A stretch of DNA of 64,000 nucleotides, from NCBI GenBank assembly GCA_963921505.1, contig OY997397.1, positions 5,623,001-5,687,000 of the forward strand, read 5' to 3'. Shown here one piece after another: positions 40,001 to 52,300 of this stretch. The notes under the pieces are model-generated. The model was given only the letters and a program-made list of their open reading frames with translations. It had not been told where the DNA came from and did not search any database. The translations under genes were made by a program, and so were the position numbers. How positions within the stretch are numbered: position 1 is the first letter of the stretch; each line of letters begins with the position of its first letter. This DNA comes from Phakellia ventilabrum (Eukaryota; Porifera; Demospongiae; Axinellida; Axinellidae).

Positions 40001-40311
40001 TCTACCCTCAAAACCCTGATGTGTACACAGTAGATGTGAAATGGAAGAGCAAACCTGTGCCTGGTTCTCCATTCACCATCAACCACCTTCCACCTCCAAT
40101 TCCAATTCCAATTCCCTCTCCGGAGCCTCTTCCTTCCCCGTGTAGTATCCTGGTTGATTTGGCAAAAAAATCTGCGAGAGCTTTTCAAATATGCTTTTCA
40201 TTACTGTTATTAGTAGCACTAGTTTTACTATTGCTGCTTTTTCTAGTGGTGTATGAGATGCAATTCAGGGAGAGTGATTGCTGCACTGAAGTTCCACCTG
40301 TAATGATCTAG
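34063..40311 (+). CDS. Gene E: filamin-like protein with three CH2-type domains and C-terminal membrane anchor
   Basis: Exon 1 (34063-38010) starts at ATGGCAACT, the same first nine bases as genes D and F. It encodes two tandem CH2-type domains (LLGWINCIL...SVMTYLSYF, then LLLWVQQQV...GRVLGALVNVIS) with no CH1 before them, then 11 filamin repeats, some eroded. The donor GTGAGT at 38011 and the acceptor TATCCCATATAG ending 38973 both lie at phase 0. Exon 2 (38974-40311) has a third CH2-type domain, two filamin repeats resembling the first two of exon 1, a proline-rich linker (IPIPIPSPEPLPSP) and about 22 hydrophobic residues (SLLLLVALVLLLLLFLVV). A tail of about 19 residues ending CCTEVPPVMI closes the protein, about 1,761 aa in all. 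The C-terminal position suggests tail anchoring with the CH domains in the cytosol. The join is supported by phase and lack of an in-frame start before the third CH, but two separate genes remain possible. Confidence 0.7.
34132..34780 (+). other. Two tandem CH2-type domains of gene E
   Basis: The first CH2-like domain runs from about 34132 to 34440 and contains ITNFTTDWNDGIHLSALINY and PQVMQPEDLA. The second runs from about 34465 to 34770 and contains ITNLTTDWTDGRVLGALVNV. Both resemble filamin CH2 more than CH1. The second is nearly identical in DNA to copies at about 39055-39350 and 46120-46410. Confidence 0.8.
35599..35751 (+). repeat. Three identical 51-bp tandem copies in gene E
   Basis: Units at 35599, 35650 and 35701 each encode TCRGEESGEVQVKLVGP. 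All three appear identical in DNA, so the expansion is recent. It keeps the frame and inserts 34 residues into one filamin repeat. Confidence 0.95.
38070..38314. repeat. MITE-like element in the gene E intron
   Basis: Terminal inverted repeats of about 35 bp (CAGCTGTTTAGCCTCATTCC at the left, the complement ending GATGCTAAGAGCTG at the right) flank about 170 bp. The element begins about 60 bp inside the intron after donor 38011, so it is removed if the intron is spliced. Confidence 0.72.
39055..39355 (+). other. Third, internal CH2-type domain in gene E exon 2
   Basis: The sequence LLLWVQQQVATPNLTITNL and the rest of the domain match the second CH domains of E and F closely at the DNA level. 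It sits after 11 filamin repeats instead of at the N-terminus, which is unusual for a filamin-like protein and suggests duplication of a head segment into the 3' half of the gene. Confidence 0.75.
40180..40260 (+). other. Putative C-terminal transmembrane segment, gene E
   Basis: About 22 residues rich in Leu/Val (FSLLLLVALVLLLLLFLVVY) follow a basic stretch (AKKSARAF) and are followed by 18-19 residues with a CC pair. Positive charge before the segment favours a cytosolic N-terminal side. No signal peptide is seen at the N-terminus. Confidence 0.8.
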
Positions 40312-41396
40312 TTTGTATTGTTTTAGAAAGAAATCACAGTGATCTTTTTTTTTGGTTGAGTTCATCATCACTATAATAATTATTATGTAAGCTGGATGCG
40401 AGCTCCACCCTTTCCAGAGGCATGCATAAACAGGCCCACTGCAAAAAAATTAAGGGGTTATTTTAACCAATCTATTGTTAGCTCAGTTGCAGCTTCACTA
40501 TCATGCTTACAAGTGCAGTCTACTGACTGGTATCTGCCACCAAAGGCATATTGGTTTTGTTTTATGGACTATAGTATTGTAAGAATAAGGGAGAGGTTTG
40601 TTGGAATGTACACCCTCAGACTGTGTGTATGAGCTAGAGATTTGGAGAAGTTATGACTGTGTAATGTACCATTTACTTTTCATTCCCTAGCTCTTTCTCC
40701 CATAACGTAGTTTGCCTTGTAACCTGCTGTTACTAGAAACATGCATTCCAACAAATAATTGATCATGACTACCAACATGTTTCTCGTACATAGGTAGTAC
40801 ACATAATCATTATGTCTTTGCATGCAACTGATGTGCAGAATATTCAATTAGAATACGTGCACATAAAACTGCAACTGAGATAACACTAGCTAACCCTTCT
40901 ATTTTTGCAGTGTAGTTGCTATGTGTTAAGGCTACACTAGACTACTTACAAAAGGACTGTAGAAAAAAACAACTGGCCCTCAAAAGTAGATCTGTAAGCT
41001 GTATCATGTGTATTAACATCATTATTTCCTGGGAGGCATGCCTGCAGAACTTTCATCACACCCCGGGCAGGATGCGGACTGGGGCTGGGGCCGGGGTTAG
41101 CCCCCGATACACCCGGGTTAGCCCCCGATGCACCCCGGGTTGCACGCGGATGCCGGTCTGGGCAATTAGTATCGCCGAAGATATTTCAACAACACTTCTC
41201 CCGAATTCTCCCAGCTTGTCAGACGCCCTGCGATAAACACAGTTAGCCACTACGCTGGTCTGATACTGAGTGCTGAGTGACACTGGAGAGGACCGAATTC
41301 GGTTAGTAGCTAAGAGTTTAATACTGGACTAATTAATTACCGCCGGATACTGGACTCCCAGTAATTAGTATCAGCAGGGTAGCTAAGCTTATCTAC

Positions 41397-41417
41397 GGGG
41401 GGGGGGGGGGGGGGGGG
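41397..41417 (+). repeat. Poly-G tract
   Basis: An unbroken run of about 21 G lies in the spacer upstream of gene F, next to an AT-rich region. Confidence 0.9.
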
Positions 41418-42420
41418 ATGCTGGGTGGAAGCTTCCCGCCAAAAACGTTTGCCCAATTATATTTTGCAAAGGTGTTGACCATCTTGAATATAGTAAAAGA
41501 CTACTAGATTTGTTGATTGAACTGTAGCTCTATATAGAATGCTCTGTGGTGCTGAATAACTAATAGGGTACACCCAAACACTAGCTTGACTTGAATGTTG
41601 TCCATAATTTTACTGGTGTGGATAAAACCGTAGAATTAATATTGCTGTATATACTAGCTAGCGCTACTGAATATTGTTTTGATGTGCCAGAATATCATAC
41701 ATTTCTGAGTTCTGCATGTGTAACTACGAAGAGATAATTTAATTAAACAGCCTCAGAAGGCTGCAAAATGCACCTATGAGCACCTAAAATCTCAAAATTG
41801 ACTGACTCAAAATCCTAGATAGAACCCTGATCAATGTACTGCCCTAGTTGATGTGTGATAAAGTTTTGATGTGCACAGGTGCATCTAGTTAATTAGAAGT
41901 AATGAGCCATGCCCTATGGATTCTAGGAAGCAGGTATCTTGTGCTAGAAGGCTAACCATACGATTTTTCCCCCTAGTCTATCGATATCGAGCTAGACCCT
42001 CTCACTCCCCACAAGAGAAGGTCTAGCAGATGTTATTGGTATTCATGGCTAGCTAGCTGTACAGCTTACTCTATAATATTATCAGGGGCAGGATTTGTAA
42101 AGGGGGAGTGGCTACTGCGTTTAGAAACATCATTTTGAATGGGGGCACAGACAAACACACACTAGGGGGGTCTGGGGGCATGCCCCAAATTTCGATGCTC
42201 TCAGACTGCTTCTGGTGACTTCTGGGACCCTAGCAGAATTTGGTAATTGGAAGCTGTGACCCAGTAATGATGCCTAACTGTCACTGTCCATGTGCTCTAA
42301 AAAGTTCCATGAAACATGCTTTGATCTTTAGCATTGCAGTGAGGTAGGGACATATTTCCTAAAGCCATGTTATGTTAAAACAATAACTATGAATACTAAT
42401 ATCATCTGCTAGACCAGTGA

Positions 42421-42437
42421 GGGGGGGGGGGGGGGGG
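42421..42437 (+). repeat. Poly-G tract
   Basis: An unbroken run of about 17 G lies about 930 bp upstream of the gene F start. Confidence 0.9.
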
Positions 42438-43370
42438 TCCTAGTCTCCACTCCACAGTTTTTAAAGAAAGCTACAGAGTAGAGGCTGCATGGGATCAATG
42501 CTACCAATATCACAACACGACCCTTAGAAATGATAAAGACTGTGCATAGTGCCAGAATTCAAGTGCAGGAATGCAGTTAGTTAGGAGCAATGAGCCTCTA
42601 CTAGGAAAGCAGGAATCCTGTATACTGCTGGAAGACAAAATAATGTCATCTTCCCACCATAGAGCTACACGGGGAATTTGCAGAATCTTGGCCAGGCTTT
42701 TCTAAGTAAACACACTAGAGTAATAGATGACTGAATGATTAATAAGCCTTTGAAGTCCATCCTGGATAAAAACAAAATTTATAGTGGCTTCCAAATAAGG
42801 AATGCTCTGAGCTTCATGCCTTGCCGTAATTGTACGAAATCCTGTAGAGCATGAGAGATATTTTGTTTATAGTTTGGCCCTGGCTGGGTCCAAGATGTTA
42901 CTGGAAACAAACAGTGGTCCAATCCAGTAATCTAGTCCTCCATTCCAGTATTCTAGTATAGTTGTCCAATCCGTCCTCCATCCAATATTCCAGTACAGAC
43001 GTGGAAATTTTGGTGTACTATGGTAAAAAATATGATTTGGAGGACCGAAATTCCGTAAATGTTTCTGAAAATTTTGGTCTGAGCTTCAAACATATGGTCT
43101 GTGCTGTACAAATACACAAAAAAGGATGCAAACTGGTATCAGCATCACCCACCACCATAAAAGTGTACATTATCCATGGATGGACAGACAGACTTAATTG
43201 GTCCCACTGAACCTGCTAGTGTGGGGCTCCCTCGGGCTTGTCCCAATAACACATGGTATTACCTTCACTCCTATCCTCTCCATTCACAGGAACAGTGGCT
43301 GTATCATTGAGTAGCCTTAACTCAAGATAATTAAACTGACATAATAGCAGCCACACCCTTGCCAGTTGCC

Positions 43371-46300
43371 ATGGCAACTGCAGAGCCAAATGACTGGCTT
43401 ACAGTTCAGAAGAAGACCTTCACGAACTGGACCAACGACCACCTCAAGGACACAGGCAGACATGTGGATGACCTGGAAACAGACCTGGACGACGGAGTGA
43501 CCCTCATCAAGCTATTGGAGGTGCTGGCTCCAGGAAAGAAGATGCCTGGAAGGTGGGCGGAATGCATTGACCAACAGTAGAAATAGAATGTTGAATCTAA
43601 TATCAACTACCTGGCCATCTCTTATTGATCATAAAAATCGTACCTAAGTTCTTATGGTAGTGGTTGACTTTAAGTTCGTGTGATGTAGGGATGTGGGCAA
43701 GTCTAACCTCGCATCCAGCCTCCTCATCCAGTCATAGTGAGAGTGGGTCTGAGTGAGGGAGGCCTGGGTAGTACAGTACGTACACTGCGAAATAAAAGGA
43801 TTACTTTAACCCAGCTAGGGTTATATCAGTTGCAGATTTATGTGCACAAGTTTATTTGGTTGCTTACTATTCAATGTGTGTAAGGATCGAACTACTTGCT
43901 CAACAACATTGAACTGTAGTGCTTGCACATATTTACCCCATGCAGTGTATGTGGAGGCGGGGTTAAGCAATGGGTTTTGTCTGTGTGTCTGTCTGTCCGT
44001 CCACGAAAGTTTAAAATACCTTTCAAATAGGCGATTTAGACGATTTAGTGACTTCAATGCACAGCAGTAACGATCCATATCTTAGTATAATATACTAAGA
44101 TATGGATCGTTACTGCTGTAGGAAGAGTTGCAGCAGTATATATGTGTATGCCAAACAAAGCAAACTGTACTTGTGTGTGCATTGTTTGGCATACACAAAA
44201 GGAACTGGTTAGGTACACATATTATGTGTACCTAACCAGTTCCTTTTCTAAGCAAACTGTACTTATGTGTGCATTGTTTGGCATACACATATATACTGCT
44301 GCAACTTTTCAATTTCGGTAGTGCATCACCAAGGAACACTGTAATGGAAAGCTTGCTCAAGTCATTCTGCAGTTTTGTTCAAACAGAAATCAGACCATGT
44401 TTACTTTCCCTATCCTGCAGATTCTATGAACACCCCTGCTCTAGCATCCAGAAGATTCAAAACCTGGCTATTGCGTTCAGCTTCATGACGGATGTGGAGG
44501 GGATCGAGCTCAGTAACACTGGTAGGTATACTAGCATTAAGTACTGGGCAAACTGGAATTTATGTATATCGCTGTAGTTAGTTGAGAATAAGGAGGTGTG
44601 CGGTATCTTGCCTGTAGCCCCTGGCTAGCTAGCTTTGAATACGAGTCTACAAGCTTGGTTATGGCTCCAAAGACGTATTATTTAGGTAGCTACCTGTTCC
44701 CAGGCTCCACCTAGGGATGCCATTTTGTGTCAATTCATTATATATATATGCTAGGAGTGCTCAGTAGGAGTGCCATTCACCAGAAACAAAGCTCTTCACA
44801 TCAGTATCATGCGAAACTCCACCCCTTCGCTTGGTAACATCAGCAGGCGTTCCTAGAAAGACCAGCTCTTGTCTATGTGTGCAACCATGCATCCTGGTAT
44901 ATCAAGGAAGTATACTAGTACTATATCAATTTTTGCTACAAACTGTAGGACTTACTTCCTACAGATACCATCTGGTATTGACTTCCTGTAATTCTCAGTT
45001 GGCATAACATAACTTCCTGATTCTGAGAATTACCCCACAGGGTACCTAAATGTAGAATATAACTCTAAGAAATTGTCTACATGTGCCAGCCACCCTTGCA
45101 AAATTTCTAGTGAAACGAAGTATACTACAGTACTCAAGCAAGCCTAACTTTCTAAGTAAATAGCAAACCTAACTCCTAATTCAGAGAATTATAGTAGCAA
45201 ACCTAACTTCCTAATTCAAGGAAGTACATAGCTACCAGCGAGGTATTTACAAAATATAGATGTCCTAAAACCTAACTTCCTATTAAAGCTGTATACTAAC
45301 TATATGCTATACTACAAGTTTCTGTTATGACAGCTAGTCCTAGGATGGCCATGTATACGTATACAGCTAGGCTATATGTATTGGTATACAGTGATGGTAG
45401 TGGAAAGACTTCTTTGTCTAATAATCTGCTGAGTAATAATAAAGCTAGATGGCTTGGTATAATCACAGTCTTTTGCTCTCCCGTTCTGATGATTACTTGG
45501 CTGTGGCATTAAATGCGAGTTGAGTGCTACAGTATACGTGTAGTCATGGATACTCTGCAGGTCTATAACTCATAACCTGTGTGGATTGGTATTGTTAATG
45601 AGGGAAGATTTAGATAAATTATCTAGATGATTTAGCATTTGGCACTTGCCTGCAGGACCCAGTGACCTCACAGAGCACAATCTGGAGGTTAAACTAGGCC
45701 TGATCTGGACACTCATCCTCCATTACAAGCTACATGTGGCTCCCTTGACCACTACGTCCACCAAGGCTGATATCAAGGAGCCACTTCAATGTACGACCAC
45801 CACCAGGAAGGTTCTCCTGGAGTGGATCGACAGCATTCTCAAGGGAAGCCACATCACTAACTTCACTACCGACTGGAACGATGGCATTCACCTCTCTGCG
45901 CTCGTCAACTACTGCAAACCCGGACTCATTCCCAACCATGCCTCCCTTGACTCAAACAGCTGCCTGGAAAACGTCAAGAATGCAATGAATCTTGCAAAAG
46001 AGAATTTCAGCATCCCACAGGTCATGCAGCCCGAGGATCTCGCCATCGATAAGCCAGACGAGCGTTCCGTCATGACCTACCTCTCCTACTTCTGCTCCTC
46101 TGGCTCCCCTGTGGAAAAAGCCCTCCTGTTGTGGGTCCAACAGCAAGTCACCACTCTCAATCTCACCATCACCAACCTCACCACCGACTGGACCGACGGC
46201 CGAGTCCTTGGAGCTTTAGTGAACGTCATCTCTGGTGGAGGGTTCCTAGAGTACGAGCAAATGAGTCCAGAGAATGGACTAGAGAACTGCAGGAAGAGCA

Positions 46301-49300
46301 TGGATGCTGCTGAGATGCTTCTGGGAGCAAAGAAAACAATTGAACCTGAGACCTTTTCTAGCCCCAATCTAGACCGAATAGAAAGGATGGCTTACCTAGC
46401 ACAATTGTACTCTATTACAGGCCTCTACCGACTGCCTATCTCTAGGTCTATCTCTCCAGAGATTCCTCAACCAGAAGACAAGAAAGTGGAAGAAGAGGAA
46501 AAAGCCATGGTTCTTTCATTAGGGTTAGAGGAGACGAAAGGCACACTTTCTAAAGAATTCACTAACTACATTGGTACAGCCATGCTTGTAAAGGTGCAGG
46601 TACACAATGAACAGCCAGAAGTTTTGGCCACAGCTACTGGAGACAACACTGGACCAGCTGACATCAAGGTCATCAGAAAGTCAGAGGACCTCTTCTGGAT
46701 CCTCTTCAGTCCAGAAAAAGTAGATCGCTACACAATTGAAGCCACGCTCAATGGCAACCCCATTCCAAAGAGCCCGTTCATCGTCAACTACATCATGCCT
46801 CCGACAGATACCTCCAAAGTTAAACTGATCGGTCTCCCATCACATGTAGTGGATGTGAGCCAGGAGACACCACAGAGAATGCTTACACAAGAAAAGATCG
46901 AAATAGAAAAAGAGGAAGAAATCACAGCTGTATTGGTAGGGTCGGAAGAGAGCGAATATGCAGCTGCAGAAGAGTTTACCAAATACATTGGTACAGCCAT
47001 GCTTGTGAAGGTGAAAGTTCACGATGAAGACCGGCTGACAGCTGCAGAGGTCTTGGCCACTGCTAACGGAAACAATACTGGACCAACAGAAATCAGAGTT
47101 ATCAGGAAGTCAGAGGACATGTTTTGGATCACCTTTAATCCACAACAAGCTGATCGCTATACAATTGAAGCCACGCTCAACAGTAATCCTGTTCCAAAGA
47201 GCCCGTTTATTGTCAACTACATCATGCCTCCCACAGATGCCTCCAAGGTGAAGTTGATAGGTCTCCCACCACATGTGGTGAACATCAACCAGGAGGTGTT
47301 CCTGACAGTGGATGCACGGGAAGCTGGTGAGGGGAAACTGGACGTCCTTTGCGAGGGCCCTGCAGGTGACACCCAGCCCTGCAAGCTACAGATTGAAGAG
47401 AAAGCCCGCATATTCCATGTAAAGTATATTCCCTCTTCCTGCGGCAACCACCTGCTTATTTTGAAGTGGGCAGAGAAAGAGATTCTTAAATCACCGATTA
47501 CTATAGTGGCCGCAGACTTAGCTACTGTACAATTAGTACCCCATGGCAAATCAGCTGATATTAACTTTGAATCAGAACACAATGAAAGGGATTTGCAGGC
47601 CTACGCCATCTACGAGGGTGACAGGAACAGTACATACCTGGAAGTAAAGATGCATCGAGTGCAAAACACATACCACCTGAGCTTTCATCCAAAAGAGTCA
47701 GGGCTGTATTACGTCTGCATTCTGGCCAAAGATAAGCATATTCCCGGAAGTCCGTTTGTCTTGTGGTACAGCAAGCCACCAATGCCAGATGCTGTAAAAG
47801 TGGACATTGTGAGTGACACTGGCTATGTGGGAGAGGTGACCAGGTTCATTATTGATGCCAAGGAAGCAGGAAGCGGAGAGTTGAACATTCGTGCCATAGG
47901 AATAAGAGGGAAGGAGACGGGCAGTTTGTCGGTGGAGGACCGGAAGGATGGAACATACTCAGTGGAGTACACCCCCAGTGTTCCAGGGAAGCAGCAGTTC
48001 CAGATCACATGGGCTGGGAAGGCAGTGCCGGGCAGCCCATTGCCTTTGACAGTGAGGGATCGAGGAGCGGAGATGCTGATTGGTGAAGTGTACCTGGTGG
48101 ACCGTGTGGGTGACCTGCAGTCTGTGGAGCTCCCTTCAGTCGAAGCTGGAGTGGTAGCAGAGGTCGCAGCCACCACTGACAAAGCCATTCTGGTCAGAGT
48201 AAAGGCCCAGACTGAGGAACAGAAGAAAGCAGATATCACTGCCACTGCAAGGGGAGACAGAGTTGGCCCTGCAGAGATCCAGGTATCCAAGAAGTCTGAT
48301 GATACTTTTGAAGCAATGTTTAAACCTCCTGAAGCAGACCACTACACCATAGAAGTGAAGGTGGGGGAGGAAAGTGTACCCATGACCCCTTTCCTAATAA
48401 ACTACACTATTCCTTATGCAGACAGTTCTAAGTGTCAGATAATGGATCTGGAGACCTTCGGCACCGTGAGTCGAGAGGTGGTAGTGAGGGTGGATGCTAG
48501 GCGAGCTGGAGATGCATGTCTGGAGGCCTCACTTGAGGGACCAGAGGTTGAGGAAGAAACTCCAGAACTGAAAATAAATGAGGAAGAACCGTTTGTCTTC
48601 AGGCTGAGTTTTATACCAAGAGAAGCAGGGGCACACGTCCTGAAGCTGAAGTGGGGAGAGGAGGCTGTGCCAGGATCACCTTTCAACTTCAATGTGCAGG
48701 GTATCCAGGTATTTCCCAATGGCAAAATTGTAGAATTGGAAAGGAATGTGGACTCCACAGTCAGTGACCTGGAAGCATATGTCATTCATGAGCGCTCTGG
48801 TACTCGATTGGAAATCAAAGTCAGTTGGCTGCACAAAGGTCGCTATAAACTGACCTTCGAACCCAAAGAGCCAGGCATGTATGCAATTCATATTTTCTCT
48901 GGGAAGAAAGAGCTCCCAGGCAGCCCATTTTATATACGATATGATAAGCCACCCACCCCTGAGGCCTGCAAAGTGCAGTGGCTGAAGGACAAAGCCTGGA
49001 TTGGAGAGATCATTCAGGTTTCAGTGGACACAAGGGAGGCTGGTACTGGAGAGCTGACTGTCAGTGTGACAGCACCAACCATACAAGAGGACCTCAACTT
49101 GACAATCTCTGAGGATAGGAAAAAAATCTTTACTGCCAATTACATCCCAGATGCAGATGGAGATCATTTCTTCAATATTAGGTGGGATGGCACAGCCATT
49201 CCAGGTAGCCCCTTCTGCCTGACTGTGCTAGAACCGCCAGTATTGGAAGAGCCCCATGAGGTAGCCTTCTCTGAGGAGGCAGAGGTAGAGGATGGAGCTC

Positions 49301-52300
49301 CCCCCGAAGAATTCAACATTCCCATTGGGAAAGCCCTACAAATTTGGGTGACATCACATGAAAGAAAGCAGTGGAGGGCCAAGTTTACTGCCACGATCAC
49401 AGGAGAGAAGACAGGCAGCGGCGATCTTCCAGTATCCCAAACTCCCACAGGCTTCCAGGCCTACTTCAATCCATTGGTGCCAGACCGCTACACCATCGAG
49501 CTAAAACTGAGAGACAAGCAACTCCCAAAAAGCCCTTTCGTTGCTAACTACTTTATGCCTACTTCTGATGCCTCCAAGTGCAAGCTTGTAGGGACAGAAT
49601 GCATCCAATACATTCAGCTTGTGAATGAGACAGTCAACCTGAAGGTTGACAGCCGAGAGGCAGGACCTGGAACCGTTCAGGTGAATGCTAGTGGTCCATG
49701 CAAGGATGAAGTTCTGATCAAAAAAGAGCAACCTCGCATCTACAACATCAGCTACACTCCAACAGCCCCTGGGATTCACACTCTAGATTTTACATTTGAT
49801 AACCAGCCCATACCAGGTTCTCCAGTGATACTGGCAGTGGGTGATCCCAATAAGGTCTCCATTGCAGAGTCACCAACTGGTGTGTCACTCAAGACTGGGG
49901 AGCCCATAACAATTGCCTTTGACACATCTGAGGCCGGATGTGGTGAACTAACAGCATCTTGCAAAGGAGAAAAGAGTGGTGATGTCCCAATAACGGTGAC
50001 TCAATTATCACCAGACAGATATAGTGTGGTGTTCACTCCAACAGAGGTGGACATGTATTATCTCCGTGCATTGTGGGGTGGCCACCACATCAAAAACTCT
50101 CCTTTCAACATGACTTCAGTAGACATCAATAGGGTGAAAGTAATTGGACCTCCCATGCCTCATGGTGTGGCTGGACCAACAGAACTGTTACTAGAGACAG
50201 CGAAAGCAGGGAAAAGTACAATAACTGCTTCCTGCATCAACAGGGGTGGGCAAGATGTACTTGTCTCTATCTCCGAGACCTCATACCAAGTCTACAAGGT
50301 GAGCTTCCAGCCTCCACGATCAGATGTATATACTCTCTTTGTGCAGTATGGCGGACAGGACATCAATGGCTCTCCATTCTGTATCAACACCCTCCCACCA
50401 AATGCCGACATGGTTAAAGTGACAGAGCCTGAGAAGATAGAGCTGCACAGCGATGTCATCTACAGGTGCAACTGTGTGGACGCTGGAGTTGGCAAGCTAA
50501 CTGCTTCCTGTTACGGAGATAGGTACGGAGACATTCCAGTCAATAGCATGGAAGTGGACTCAGAGCAGCATGAAATCTCCTTCACCCCAGACAAGGAGGA
50601 CCTATACCGGCTCTCCATCAAGTGGGAGGGAGAGGATGTGCCAGGGTCTCCATTTTCTGCTAGCTTCCTGCCCCCAGCTCAGCCAGACAAGGTGGAGTGT
50701 GGGAAAGCTGTCATCATGGGCCCCAGCCAGCCAGTGGACATGCTCATTGATATTAGCAAGGCTGGAGGCGGCACCCTCACTGCCCAGTGCAGTGGTGAGG
50801 AATGCGGTAGTGTACCAGTAAACATCGTGAGCACCTCCCCTACGACTTACAAGTTGTCCTTCATCCCAAATGCCGAAGATCTCTACAAGATTTCAGTATT
50901 TTTTAATGAAATTGAAGTCAAGGGATCACCATTTGAATTTGACCTCCGTGTTCAAAAAAGTGTTTCTGTCAGTGAGGAGGAAATTGTGGCTCAGGCGTCA
51001 GAGGAAGAGCTTGCACACCCAGCAAGCCTCCGACCAGAAGATGGGCAGTCTGAAAATGAGGAAGATGTTCCAGTCTTAAAAGAGCAGGTAGCTACCAAAG
51101 TACCGTTAGAAGACACTGAGCTCATCATGCCACAAGGGACATTTGTACAAGAAAAAGTGGAATCAGAAGAAGAGGAAGAAGTCATGGCTGTATTGGTTGA
51201 TTTAAAGAATTGGGAAGCCACGGCCTCAGAAGAACTCACAATCTACATTGGTACAGCTTTGCTTGTGAAGGTAAAACTACATGATGAAGACCGAGCAGCT
51301 GCAGAGGTCTTGGCCATAGCTGCAGGAGACCACACTGGTCCAACAGAAGTCAAGGTGATTAGAAAATCAGAGGACATGTTCTGGATCATCTTCAGGCCAG
51401 AAGAAACTGATCGCTATTTGATTGAAGCAACACTCAATAGCAACCCCATTCCAAAGAGCCCATTCATTGTCAACTACATCATGCCTCCCACAGATGCCTC
51501 CAAGGTGAAGTTGATTGGTCTCGTACCACGTGTAGTGGACATCAACCAGGAGGTTATCCTAACAGTAGATGCCCGGCGGGCTGGTGAGGGAAAACTAGAC
51601 ATCTCCTATGAGGGCCCTACAGCCGGTGAACCTTCCAATCTAGAAGTTACAGCCATTGAGGGGAAAGCTCGCATGTTTTGCGTCAGGTACATCCCATCTG
51701 CATCTGGCTACCACCTGCTGAGTTTCAAGTGGGCAGACAAGGAGATTCCCGAATCACCCGTTAGCATAGTGGCTGCAGATGTAGCAACTGTGCTCTTCGT
51801 CCCCTATGGCAAGCCAGCACACATTGACTTCAAGTCGAAGCATAAGGTGAGAGACCTGAAGGCCTATGCCGTCTATGAGAGTGACAAACCCAGTACACAG
51901 ATTAAAGTGAAGATACACAGAACACAAAAGAACAGATACAACCTGAGCTTTCATCCCAAGGAGTCAGGCCTGTACTGTGTCTACATTCTCGCCAAAGACA
52001 AGGACATTCCTGGCAGTCCCTTTGTCTTAAAGTACGGCACACCTCCAATAACAGATGCTGTAAAGGTACATTTTCTGAGTGACACTGGTTATGTGGGCGA
52101 GCTGGTCAGCTTTTTGATTGACGTCAAGGATGCAGGAAGTGGAGAACTGAACATTGACATTGGAGCAATAAGTGAAAAGCAGACAGGCGGTTTGTCGGTG
52201 GAGGACAGGAAGGATGGAACATACTCAGTGGAGTACACCCCCAGTGTTCCAGGGGAACAGCAGTTCCAGATAACGTGGGCTGATGTGCCAGTACCAGGAA

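Larger units (their letters stand above)
40312..43370. other. Spacer between genes E and F
   Basis: It contains a GC-rich patch with a doubled phrase CCGGGTTAGCCCCCGAT (about 41090-41130), two poly-G tracts (41397-41417, 42421-42437), a palindromic GGGGCATGCCCC near 42176-42187 that looks like the edge of a dispersed repeat, and AT-rich sequence. No supported coding exon. Confidence 0.5.
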
